DNA of 6,619 nt from an uncultured Eubacteriales bacterium (GCA_902803675.1 CADCQZ010000025.1:1-6619), one strand, 5' to 3'; shown: positions 1 to 6,281, numbered from the stretch's first letter. Notes: generated by a model from the letters alone, not told the origin. A program made the numbers and translations.

Positions 1-664
<664 letters not shown>

Positions 665-694
665 CCGATCCCGAGATCTTCGGATCTGAACCGT

Positions 695-735
695 CCCTGT
701 GCGCTGCCCCATGCACCGCACAGGGTCACTTTTTT
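695..735 (+). terminator. Intrinsic terminator of lysS
   Basis: A perfect 9-bp GC-rich stem (695-703 with 717-725) is followed, after the four bases TCAC, by a run of six T (730-735). It begins about 30 bases after the lysS stop codon, so it most likely ends the lysS transcript. A smaller imperfect hairpin around 667-686 precedes it. Confidence 0.85.
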
Positions 736-751
736 GATGAGGACGACTGCC

Positions 752-766
752 GGAAGGGACGGGGAT
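752..766 (+). promoter_or_regulatory. Purine-rich ribosome binding region that decides the acetyltransferase start
   Basis: A GGAAGGGACGGGG-type purine run lies 6-20 bases before the ATG at 773. The in-frame alternatives, TTG at 734 and ATG at 737, sit on or directly after the T-run of the lysS terminator and have no ribosome binding site, so 773 is preferred. The site is imperfect; no classic GGAGG core is present. Confidence 0.55.
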
Positions 767-772
767 CTGTCG

Positions 773-1348
773 ATGGACCACGATTTTTCGATACGGACGC
801 TGACTGAGGATGACATCCGCAGGCTCTATAGTGAGAGACTCAAAGAGGATTTTCCGCCTGACGAGGTCAAGCCGCTGGCCATGATCCTGCGCGCCCTCAA
901 AAAGGGCCGGTACGTGTGTTTCGGCGCGGTGGCGGACGAGAGCATCCTCGCTTACGCTTTTTTCGTTCAGGCGGGAGCCGACGCGCTTTTCGATTATTTT
1001 GCCGTAAAAAAAGAACTGCGTTCCCAGGGCATCGGCAGCCGCTTCCTTCAGCGTTTGATCCGCGGGCCGCTCAGGGACCACGCGCACGTTCTTTTGGAAG
1101 TGGATGATCCCGACCTGGCGCCGGATGAAGAGGAATACCGCAAAAGGGAGCGCCGCCTGGCCTTTTACCTCAGAAACGGCCTGACGGAGACTTCCGTCAG
1201 GGCGGAAGTGTGGCATGTGGGCTACAGGATCCTGGCGCTGCCGGTCGGTCATATCCCCGATCCGGACGACGCGAGACGCATCTACGCCTCCCTTTACAGG
1301 ATGATGATGCCGGAGGCGCTGTTCAAAAGGATGGTCATCGTCCGTTGA
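773..1348 (+). CDS. GNAT-family N-acetyltransferase
   Basis: Predicted cytoplasmic acetyl-CoA-dependent acetyltransferase of 191 residues; the acceptor substrate cannot be told from sequence. The N terminus (FSIRTLTEDDIRRLYS) has the usual first beta strand and helix of the fold. Residues 73-95 form motif A, with FDYFAVKKELRSQGIGSRFL containing the R-x-x-G-x-G acetyl-CoA pyrophosphate-binding loop at 83-88. RLAFYLRNGL at about 128-137 matches the late FY-x-x-NG motif common in GNATs. An acidic segment (DDPDLAPDEEEYRKRERR, 111-128) lies between them. The C-terminal ~35 residues extend past the minimal fold. No signal peptide or membrane segment is seen. The gene sits between the lysS terminator and a convergent tRNA unit, so it is probably monocistronic, though I see no convincing promoter in the short upstream gap. 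The family call is firm; the exact role is unknown. Confidence 0.85.
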   Translation: MDHDFSIRTLTEDDIRRLYSERLKEDFPPDEVKPLAMILRALKKGRYVCFGAVADESILAYAFFVQAGADALFDYFAVKKELRSQGIGSRFLQRLIRGPLRDHAHVLLEVDDPDLAPDEEEYRKRERRLAFYLRNGLTETSVRAEVWHVGYRILALPVGHIPDPDDARRIYASLYRMMMPEALFKRMVIVR

Positions 1349-1368
1349 GGATGCTGCTTCAAAGGTAC

Positions 1369-1397
1369 AAAAAAACGCTTCTCTCTCGAGACGCGTT
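1369..1397 (-). terminator. Intrinsic terminator of the tRNA-Leu unit
   Basis: Read on the minus strand, a stem of 5 bp (AACGC/GCGTT), one G-A mismatch and 4 bp (TCTC/GAGA) closes on a GAGA tetraloop of the stable GNRA type. Its 3' end runs into seven T in a row (1375 down to 1369). On the plus strand the hairpin is preceded by A and not followed by T, so it serves the minus strand only. It lies about 50 bases beyond the tRNA 3' end. Confidence 0.85.
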
Positions 1398-1417
1398 CCT
1401 GAGCCCCGTATGATCGG

Positions 1418-1435
1418 CGGCCGCTGAGGCGGCCG
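1418..1435 (-). other. GC-rich 7-bp hairpin between tRNA-Leu and its terminator
   Basis: CGGCCGC pairs with GCGGCCG around a 4-base loop, immediately 3' of the tRNA in its transcript. No T-run follows on either strand, so it is not itself a terminator. It may protect or help process the 3' trailer of the tRNA precursor; that role is an inference. Confidence 0.45.
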
Positions 1436-1446
1436 GTATATAAAGA

Positions 1447-1531
1447 TGGTGCCGGTGGTCGGACTCGAACCGACACGGTCAGGGACCGGGGGATTTTAAG
1501 TCCCCTGCGTCTGCCATTCCGCCACACCGGC
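1447..1531 (-). tRNA. tRNA-Leu, anticodon UAA
   Basis: On the minus strand the full class II tRNA cloverleaf can be drawn. The acceptor stem pairs GCCGGTG with CACCGGC. The D-arm stem is GCG/CGC. The anticodon stem GGGGA/TCCCC encloses the loop CTTAAAA (1494-1500), giving anticodon TAA at 1496-1498, which reads UUA/UUG leucine codons. A long variable arm (CGGTC, 3-base loop, GACCG) and a T arm GTCGG-TTCGAGT-CCGAC follow. The discriminator base is A, as leucine tRNAs require, and CCA is encoded at 1449-1447. The long variable arm plus A73 separates it from serine tRNAs. The gene has its own promoter and terminator and is convergent with the acetyltransferase gene. Confidence 0.97.
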
Positions 1532-1541
1532 ATCATAGGTC

Positions 1542-1570
1542 ATTATACTTAAATCAGCGGCGGAATACAA
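1542..1570 (-). promoter_or_regulatory. Sigma-A-type promoter of tRNA-Leu
   Basis: On the minus strand a perfect -10 TATAAT (1547-1542) lies 17 bases from a weak -35, TTGTAT (1570-1565). The predicted start, about base 1535, is only a few bases before the mature tRNA 5' end at 1531, so the 5' leader is very short. Confidence 0.75.
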
Positions 1571-1622
1571 GGCGTAATTTTGCCTTCCGGCTGTAAAAAA
1601 TGCCCGCGCGAAACGAAAAAAC

Positions 1623-1651
1623 TTGCAATATCCCTCTGTTTGTATCATAAT
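1623..1651 (+). promoter_or_regulatory. Sigma-A-type promoter of the vanW-like gene pair
   Basis: A -35 TTGCAA (1623-1628, 4 of 6 matches) and a -10 CATAAT (1646-1651, 5 of 6) are separated by 17 bases in an AT-rich stretch. This predicts a start near 1659 and a leader of about 40 bases. It is divergent from the tRNA-Leu promoter, about 50 bases away. An AGAAGGA ribosome binding site at 1684-1690 stands 9 bases before the ATG at 1700. Confidence 0.6.
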
Positions 1652-1699
1652 TATTCAGATACCGAGCAATAATCCGCGGTATCAGAAGGATGGAAAAAA

Positions 1700-2695
1700 A
1701 TGAAACGCTGCCTGACGTGGCTCATCATACTGGTGACCCTGTCCGTGTCCCTTCCGGCCGTCACGGAAAACGAATTCATGTACAGAGGAAACGTCACCAC
1801 AAGATACGAGACCAGCTATACCAATATCTACGAGGAGATGGACCTTGAGAGCCCGATCCTCGCGACCTACTATGCCGGCCGGGCCCTTCAGATCACGAAG
1901 GTCTACCCCTACTGGGTGGAAGTGCTCTTCCGGGACGGTGTGGGCTACGTGGTACGGCAGCGGGTGGATATCGGCAGCGCCGTGGATCCCAAACACACGC
2001 CCCCTTACGGCACCGAAGTCAACCGTTACTATACCATCGCGGAAAACGATCTGGTGATCCACGCCGATAAGGATCCGGATTCGCCCGTCCTTTCCGTGCT
2101 GACCTACGGCGCCAGAGCGTCCTTCATCGGTATGGAGGACGGCTGGGCCAAGCTGATCTATCAGCGCCAGTACGGTTATATCGACTCCAGGACCATGACC
2201 AACATGCACCGCGTCAACATGAACGCCGAAGAGCCCGAGGACATCAATGAGCCCATCGGGATCTTTACTTCCTATTACAGCGACAACCCCACCAGGATCA
2301 ACAACCTGGCCCGGTGCTGTATCCGGCTCAACCGGGTCATGAAACCTAAACAGGAGCTGAATTTCAACACTTCCGTAGGGCCTTTCAAAAAGCAGAACGG
2401 CTACGCGGAAGCGCCTGTGCTGATCGACGGCGAGACCAAGATGGGTTACGGCGGCGGCAGCTGCCAGGTGTCCAGCACCCTGTACAATGTCGCCCTTCAG
2501 CTGCCGGGCATCACGGTGCTTGAACGGCACGCTCACGGCGAAAGCGGAGCGCCCTATCTTCCCCACGGCGTGGACGCTTCTTCCGGTTCGCTCAATTTCA
2601 GGATCCGCAACGACTATCCCTTCCCCATCCGCATCGAAGGCACGCTTCATGATTTCGCTCTCTGCATCGCCGTCTACAAGGAGGCTGCCGAATGA
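1700..2695 (+). CDS. Exported SH3-SH3-VanW family protein, first copy
   Basis: A 331-residue protein likely to act outside the membrane at the cell wall. Residues 1-22 form a signal peptide: MKR, a hydrophobic run to about 19, and a likely cut near AVT-EN; there is no lipobox. Two bacterial SH3-like repeats follow at about 30-92 and 108-166, each ending in a GYV/GYI strand (YWVEVLFRDGVGYV and GWAKLIYQRQYGYI). SH3-like repeats often bind peptidoglycan. Residues 187-326 are a VanW domain with its hallmark motifs: NFNTSVGPF (221-229), GGGSCQVSSTLYN (251-263, invariant-looking Cys255), HGESGAPYLPHGVDAS (279-294) and RNDYPFPIRI (303-312). VanW is named from vancomycin-resistance clusters but its biochemical role is not settled, and no other van genes are seen here, so resistance should not be inferred. 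The gene has its own promoter and overlaps the next, a paralogue, by 4 bases. The start is supported by AGAAGGA 9 bases upstream. Confidence 0.88.
   Translation: MKRCLTWLIILVTLSVSLPAVTENEFMYRGNVTTRYETSYTNIYEEMDLESPILATYYAGRALQITKVYPYWVEVLFRDGVGYVVRQRVDIGSAVDPKHTPPYGTEVNRYYTIAENDLVIHADKDPDSPVLSVLTYGARASFIGMEDGWAKLIYQRQYGYIDSRTMTNMHRVNMNAEEPEDINEPIGIFTSYYSDNPTRINNLARCCIRLNRVMKPKQELNFNTSVGPFKKQNGYAEAPVLIDGETKMGYGGGSCQVSSTLYNVALQLPGITVLERHAHGESGAPYLPHGVDASSGSLNFRIRNDYPFPIRIEGTLHDFALCIAVYKEAAE
2678..2684 (+). promoter_or_regulatory. Strong internal ribosome binding site for the second vanW-like gene
   Basis: AAGGAGG lies inside the end of the first vanW-like gene, 7 bases before the ATG at 2692. 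That ATG overlaps the upstream TGA in an ATGA junction. The arrangement favours coupled translation and roughly matched output of the two paralogues. Confidence 0.85.
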
Positions 2696-3768
2696 AAAAA
2701 CTGTTGTGCGTCCTTCTGATCCTGGCCGAAATTGCCCTTCCCTTTTGGGGCACTGCCGAAAATCTCGATGCCGACCTGGAGGAAGTGACGGTCACGGAGG
2801 TGAAGCAGGCCCTCAAAAACGAGGTCATCCCCAGTGAGCCTCAATGGATCGGCATCACGTCCACCTCCTGCCGGATCTACGTGGAGCCGGACAAGGAGAG
2901 CCAGGCGCTGGCCCGCATCCCCCAGAGCAGGAAGTTCAGGCTGTACGCGTATTATCCTTCATGGGCATACGTGGAATATGACGGCACGAAGGGTTATATC
3001 CGCCGCAACTGCATCGAGTCCGCCGAGACCATCGATCCGTCCGTTTCGGCTCCTTACGGTGTCGATTTCTACCCGTACACGGCTTTCATCAAGGATGAGG
3101 CCCCCGTGCTTGCGGAACCGAATGAAGACGCGGAAGTGCTCATCACCCTCTATGAAGGCGCCAAAGTAGCCTTTCTGGGGTTTGAGAACGGTTACGGCAA
3201 GCTGATCTACCACAGGCAGTACGGCTATATCAACAGCAACAGGATCTATCAGGCCATCCCCACCTATCCCGATCCCGAGACTTCCGGCAGCGACCGTCCC
3301 ATCAGCGCTTTCGTCTCGTTCTACAAGATCACGGACGATGAGGCCAATATCGGACGCATGGCCAATATCGCGGTCGCCTGCGGCAAGCTTTCCGCCATGG
3401 TATTCGAGCCAGGCATCAGCCTTGATTTCAACGCGCAGATCGGCCCTTACAACGCCGCCAACGGCTACGAGAAAGCGATCGTACTGGTGGACGGTGAAGC
3501 GAAGATCAATTTCGGCGGCGGCACCTGCCAGGTATCCAGCACCCTGTACAACGCTGTCCTGCAGCTGCCCGGGCTCACCGTGATCCGCCGGGTCCCCCAT
3601 GGCCCCAGCGGCGCCAGCTATCTGCCCCACGGTGTGGACGCCGCGGTGGGAAACAGCAAGCGCGGCATCAATTTCATCTTCAGGAACGACTATCCCTTCC
3701 CCGTCAGGATCGACGCCTCATCCCAGGACGGCGCGCTTTACATGGCTGTTTACAGGGTGGATGAATAG
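2692..3768 (+). CDS. Exported SH3-SH3-VanW family protein, second copy
   Basis: A 358-residue paralogue of the preceding gene, with the same layout. It has a signal peptide (MKKLLCVLLI to about GTA-EN at 20-24) and then an acidic, probably helical linker absent from the first copy (25-48). Two SH3-like repeats lie at about 52-108 and 126-186, ending SWAYVEYDGTKGYI and GYGKLIYHRQYGYI. A VanW domain spans about 204-355. Its motifs match the first copy: LDFNAQIGPY (244-253), GGGTCQVSSTLYN (275-287, Cys279), HGPSGASYLPHGVDAA (303-318) and RNDYPFPVRI (331-340). A four-residue insert (NSKR) lies before the last motif. The two proteins look about half identical by eye in the VanW part. The shared SH3-SH3-VanW order implies that the whole gene was duplicated. 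Both are likely made from one mRNA and may work together at the wall. The exact role is unknown. Confidence 0.88.
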   Translation: MKKLLCVLLILAEIALPFWGTAENLDADLEEVTVTEVKQALKNEVIPSEPQWIGITSTSCRIYVEPDKESQALARIPQSRKFRLYAYYPSWAYVEYDGTKGYIRRNCIESAETIDPSVSAPYGVDFYPYTAFIKDEAPVLAEPNEDAEVLITLYEGAKVAFLGFENGYGKLIYHRQYGYINSNRIYQAIPTYPDPETSGSDRPISAFVSFYKITDDEANIGRMANIAVACGKLSAMVFEPGISLDFNAQIGPYNAANGYEKAIVLVDGEAKINFGGGTCQVSSTLYNAVLQLPGLTVIRRVPHGPSGASYLPHGVDAAVGNSKRGINFIFRNDYPFPVRIDASSQDGALYMAVYRVDE

Positions 3769-3852
3769 CTGATCCGTCTGTATGGGATAATTCCGGCCAA
3801 ATCATCAAACGATTGCACAAACAGCCCCTGAAATCTTTGTTCACTCTGTGCA

Positions 3853-3881
3853 TTTTCAAATATTTGACATAATGCTATAAT
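3853..3881 (+). promoter_or_regulatory. Extended -10 promoter of the ABC ATPase gene, with an embedded palindrome
   Basis: A perfect -10 TATAAT (3876-3881) is preceded by TGC, which makes an extended -10. A 17-base spacer leads back to a -35-like TTTTCA (3853-3858, 4 of 6). The predicted start is near 3888, giving a leader of about 40 bases. A perfect 12-bp palindrome, TCAAATATTTGA (3856-3867), overlaps the -35 and the spacer and is a candidate repressor site. A TTGACA at 3864-3869 is too close to this -10 to serve as its -35. Confidence 0.75.
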
Positions 3882-3916
3882 ACGGTCATCGGATCCCATC
3901 ATTTTCTTTAAGAATG

Positions 3917-3923
3917 AGGAGGT
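3917..3923 (+). promoter_or_regulatory. Strong ribosome binding site of the ABC ATPase gene
   Basis: AGGAGGT is 5 bases before the ATG at 3929 and near-complementary to the 16S rRNA 3' end. Together with the strong promoter and selective codon use it points to high expression. Confidence 0.9.
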
Positions 3924-3928
3924 AGTCT

Positions 3929-5050
3929 ATGTCCAGCGTAACTTTGTCCCACATCTACAAGACCTATGCCGGCGGCGTGACTGCTGTCAGCGACTTTACC
4001 CTGGAAATCGAAGACAAGGAGTTTATCGTTCTGGTCGGCCCCTCCGGCTGCGGCAAATCCACCACCCTTCGTATGGTCGCCGGTCTGGAAGAGATCTCTG
4101 ATGGTGAACTTTATATCGGTGATAAGCTCGTCAACGACGTCGCTCCCAAGGACCGCGACATCGCCATGGTGTTCCAGAACTACGCTCTGTATCCCCACAT
4201 GACCGTGTATGACAACATGGCGTTCGGCCTGAAGCTGCGCAAGACCCCCAAGGATGAGATCGACCGCCGCGTGAAGGAAGCCGCCAAGATCCTGGACATC
4301 GAGCACCTGCTCAACCGTAAACCGAAGGCCCTGTCCGGCGGCCAGAGGCAGCGTGTTGCTCTGGGACGTGCCATCGTTCGTGAGCCCAAGGTCTTCCTGA
4401 TGGACGAGCCTCTGTCCAACCTGGACGCCAAGCTCCGTGTGGCCATGCGTACTGAGATCACCAAGCTGCATCAGCGCCTGCAGACCACCTTCATCTACGT
4501 TACCCACGACCAGACCGAAGCTATGACGATGGGCTCCCGTATCGTTATCATGAAGGACGGCTTCATCCAGCAGGTCGACACCCCCCAGAACAACTACGAC
4601 TATCCGAACAACAAGTTCGTGGCCGGCTTCATCGGCAGCCCGCAGATGAACTTCTTCGATGTCAAGCTCAAGAACGAGAACGGCAAAGTCGTGGCTATCT
4701 TCGGCGACAACAAGATCACTGTTCCGAAGGAAAAGGTCGCCAAGCTGGTGGACGAGAGCTACATCGGCAAGGACGTCGTGATGGGCATCCGTCCCGAGAA
4801 CATCAGCGATGACGAGAAGGATATCGCCGCGAATCCCGAAGCTGTGATCAAGGTCCACGTAGAAGTCACCGAGCTCATGGGCTCCGAGACCTACCTGTAC
4901 TTCACCACCAGCGGCAAGGATGACAACGTGATCGCCCGTGTGGATCCCCGCACCAAGACCGGCATCGGCCAGGATGTCGACGTGGTCCTCGATACTTCCA
5001 GGCTCCACTTCTTTGACAAAGAGACCGAGAAGACCATCCTCTCCCGTTAA
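3929..5050 (+). CDS. msmX: MsmX/UgpC/MalK-type carbohydrate ABC transporter ATPase
   Basis: Cytoplasmic ATP-hydrolysing subunit of CUT1-type sugar importers, 373 residues, full length for the family. The nucleotide-binding domain (about 4-235) carries every key element: Walker A GPSGCGKST (37-45), Q-loop Gln83 in VFQNYALYPHMTV, signature LSGGQRQR (135-142), Walker B VFLMDE (155-160, catalytic Glu160), D-loop NLDA (164-167) and switch His193 in YVTHDQTEA. A C-terminal regulatory OB/TOBE region (about 240-370) includes VMGIRPENI (284-292), typical of MalK/MsmX/UgpC proteins. No permease or binding-protein gene adjoins it, which fits MsmX-like ATPases that serve several importers encoded elsewhere. 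Arg codons are mostly CGT and CGC and Lys codons mostly AAG, unlike the neighbouring genes, again suggesting high expression. UgpC/MalK is the main alternative label. The gene symbol rests on family resemblance and the orphan setting. Confidence 0.9.
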   Translation: MSSVTLSHIYKTYAGGVTAVSDFTLEIEDKEFIVLVGPSGCGKSTTLRMVAGLEEISDGELYIGDKLVNDVAPKDRDIAMVFQNYALYPHMTVYDNMAFGLKLRKTPKDEIDRRVKEAAKILDIEHLLNRKPKALSGGQRQRVALGRAIVREPKVFLMDEPLSNLDAKLRVAMRTEITKLHQRLQTTFIYVTHDQTEAMTMGSRIVIMKDGFIQQVDTPQNNYDYPNNKFVAGFIGSPQMNFFDVKLKNENGKVVAIFGDNKITVPKEKVAKLVDESYIGKDVVMGIRPENISDDEKDIAANPEAVIKVHVEVTELMGSETYLYFTTSGKDDNVIARVDPRTKTGIGQDVDVVLDTSRLHFFDKETEKTILSR

Positions 5051-5068
5051 TTTCCCTCGATCAGACAT

Positions 5069-5097
5069 GAAGGCCGTCTTTCGGGACGGCCTTCTTT
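5069..5097 (+). terminator. Intrinsic terminator after the ABC ATPase gene, with a short T-tail
   Basis: A perfect 10-bp stem (GAAGGCCGTC at 5069-5078 with 5085-5094) around a 6-base TTTCGG loop starts 18 bases after the stop. It is followed by only three T and then GAT, with two more T inside the last bases of the stem. The strong stem with a weak tail suggests partial termination, letting some transcription reach the next gene. Confidence 0.8.
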
Positions 5098-5105
5098 GAT
5101 ACGTT

Positions 5106-5111
5106 TAGGAG
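5106..5111 (+). promoter_or_regulatory. Ribosome binding site that fixes the nucleotidyltransferase start
   Basis: TAGGAG is 5 bases before the ATG at 5117. An in-frame TTG at 5096 lies in the terminator tail without a ribosome binding site, and would put this site inside the coding region, so it is rejected as the start. Confidence 0.8.
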
Positions 5112-5116
5112 TCATT

Positions 5117-6034
5117 ATGTACGATAAACCCACACTGATCATCATGGCGGCAGGCCTCGCGAGCCGTTTCGGAGGCAATAAACAGCTCACCCCCGTGGAC
5201 GATGAGCAGCAGATGATCATCGATTACTCTCTTTACGACGCTCATAAAGCCGGTTTTGAACGGGTCATTTTCATCCTGAAGGAATCGATGAAGGATCAGT
5301 TCCATCAGCAGGTCGGCTGCAGGGTCCAGAAACACATGCGTGTGGAATACGCGTTTCAGGCCCTGGACAGCTATTTCCCCAAGGATCTTTCGATCCCCGC
5401 GGACAGGCAGAAGCCCTGGGGCACCGGTCACGCGACACTGTGCGCCAAGGAACTGATCCACGGTCCCTTCGCCGTGATCAACGCCGATGATTTCTACGGG
5501 CGCACGGCTTTCCAGAGCATTTTCGATTTTCTGTCCGGTCCCGTCAGGCCTGACCATTACGCGATGGTCGGATACCGCATCGAAAAAACGCTTTCCGCGA
5601 GCGGCAGCGTTTCAAGGGGCGTCTGCCAGGTGGATGACGACGGATTCCTGACGGACATCCAGGAGCGCACGGAGATCTATCCGGAAGGGGACGGCGCCAA
5701 GTACACCCTCGATCAGGGCAGCACATTCGTGTCCCTGCCGAAGGGAACACAGGTGTCCATGAATCTGTGGGGTTTTGACGGTTCTTTTATGGAAAAGATC
5801 CACGACCGTTTCGAGCCCTGGCTCCGGGAAAACCTCCCCGTCAATCCGCTGAAGTGCGAATACTTCCTCCCCTATCTGCCCCACCTGCTCATCCGTGAAG
5901 GCGCGGTCAGGGTATCCGTTCTGCCGACGAATGAGAAATGGTACGGCATGACGTATCACAAGGATCTGGATGAAGTACGCGCCGCCATTGCCGGCATGAA
6001 GGCCGAAGGCGTCTATCCCGAAAAGCTCTGGTGA
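5117..6034 (+). CDS. Sugar-nucleotidyltransferase-like protein (NTP transferase fold), substrate unknown
   Basis: Predicted cytoplasmic enzyme of 305 residues that joins an NTP to a sugar phosphate or similar phosphorylated compound, releasing pyrophosphate. The N terminus has the nucleotide-binding signature IIMAAGLASRFGGNKQLTPV (8-27), a variant of the G-x-G-x-R...K loop, with Arg17 and Lys22. KPWGTGHA (99-106) corresponds to the base-recognition loop. INADDFYG (121-128) carries the metal-binding aspartates. IQERTEI (181-187), MNLWGF (215-220) and KWYGMTYHKDLDEV (274-287) fit the later parts of the fold. No left-handed beta-helix acyltransferase domain, signal peptide or membrane segment is present. 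It differs from textbook GalU, RmlA and GlmU, so I assign no substrate; candidates are a cell-wall or capsule sugar or a choline-type head group. It has no clear promoter of its own and may be read through the weak terminator upstream. Confidence 0.82.
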   Translation: MYDKPTLIIMAAGLASRFGGNKQLTPVDDEQQMIIDYSLYDAHKAGFERVIFILKESMKDQFHQQVGCRVQKHMRVEYAFQALDSYFPKDLSIPADRQKPWGTGHATLCAKELIHGPFAVINADDFYGRTAFQSIFDFLSGPVRPDHYAMVGYRIEKTLSASGSVSRGVCQVDDDGFLTDIQERTEIYPEGDGAKYTLDQGSTFVSLPKGTQVSMNLWGFDGSFMEKIHDRFEPWLRENLPVNPLKCEYFLPYLPHLLIREGAVRVSVLPTNEKWYGMTYHKDLDEVRAAIAGMKAEGVYPEKLW

Positions 6035-6128
6035 AGGCATCACATAAAAGCGCCCCTCAAGGGCGGATGCTCATAAGAAAGATTTGATAAAAAACGATAC
6101 AGGCGTCTGTCTGAAGGGTGGACTAACT

Positions 6129-6171
6129 GATAAAATCGGATTGCTGTACTATGCTGCAATCCGATTTTATC
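6129..6171. terminator. Perfect 16-bp hairpin, probable bidirectional terminator
   Basis: GATAAAATCGGATTGC (6129-6144) is exactly complementary to 6156-6171 around an 11-base loop. The outer arms carry AAAA on the left and TTTT on the right, so each strand's transcript ends in a U-rich arm, as in bidirectional terminators between convergent genes. The T-run is only four, interrupted by ATC before TTAT. It is about 95 bases after the nucleotidyltransferase stop. A small mobile or repeat element is the alternative. Confidence 0.6.
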
Positions 6172-6244
6172 TTATAGAGTTGACAGAGATGAAAAGGCCT
6201 TTCTCCCACAGCGCATTTGCACCTATGCCGCAGGAAAGGGAATG

Positions 6245-6281
6245 AAAAACACCGGGGACTGATTCGCGTGTCAGTCCCCGG
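6245..6281 (-). terminator. Intrinsic terminator of the serine-hydrolase gene
   Basis: Read on the minus strand, an 11-bp perfect stem (CCGGGGACTGA with TCAGTCCCCGG, 6281-6271 and 6262-6252) with an 8-base loop is followed by TG and five T (6249-6245). It lies about 100 bases beyond the stop codon at 6383. The plus strand has no T-run after the stem. Confidence 0.85.

Noticed and set aside
734..772. An N-terminal extension of the acetyltransferase from TTG 734 or ATG 737
   Set aside because: It would start in the lysS terminator tail without a ribosome binding site; ATG 773 has a purine-rich site at proper spacing and begins at the first GNAT strand.
1294..1536. A minus-strand open frame starting next to the tRNA
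   Set aside because: Its first part is simply the translated tRNA-Leu sequence, a well-known false gene call.
1682..2650. A long open frame on the minus strand across the first vanW-like gene
   Set aside because: It mirrors the coding frame of a gene with clear motifs, its translation has no recognisable domain, and GC-rich codon use produces such antisense frames.
1700..3768. A vancomycin-resistance locus
   Set aside because: Only VanW-type domains are present; no vanH, vanA/B ligase, vanX, vanY or VanRS regulators are seen, and VanW domains are common in ordinary Clostridia.
3769..3852. A terminator after the second vanW-like gene
   Set aside because: No stem with a following T-run could be drawn; only short imperfect pairings occur, so termination here remains unproven.
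3864..3881. TTGACA at 3864-3869 as the -35 for the ATPase promoter
   Set aside because: It is only 6 bases from the perfect TATAAT, far too close; the extended -10 explains promoter strength better.
3908..5068. A 386-residue minus-strand open frame spanning the whole ABC ATPase gene
   Set aside because: The plus-strand protein has every ABC motif, a promoter and a ribosome binding site; the antisense translation is Val/Asp/Gly/His-rich and without a domain, typical of a shadow of biased codons.
6180..6208. A TTGACA at 6180-6185 as a plus-strand promoter -35
   Set aside because: No -10-like sequence is present 16-18 bases downstream and no gene follows on that strand.
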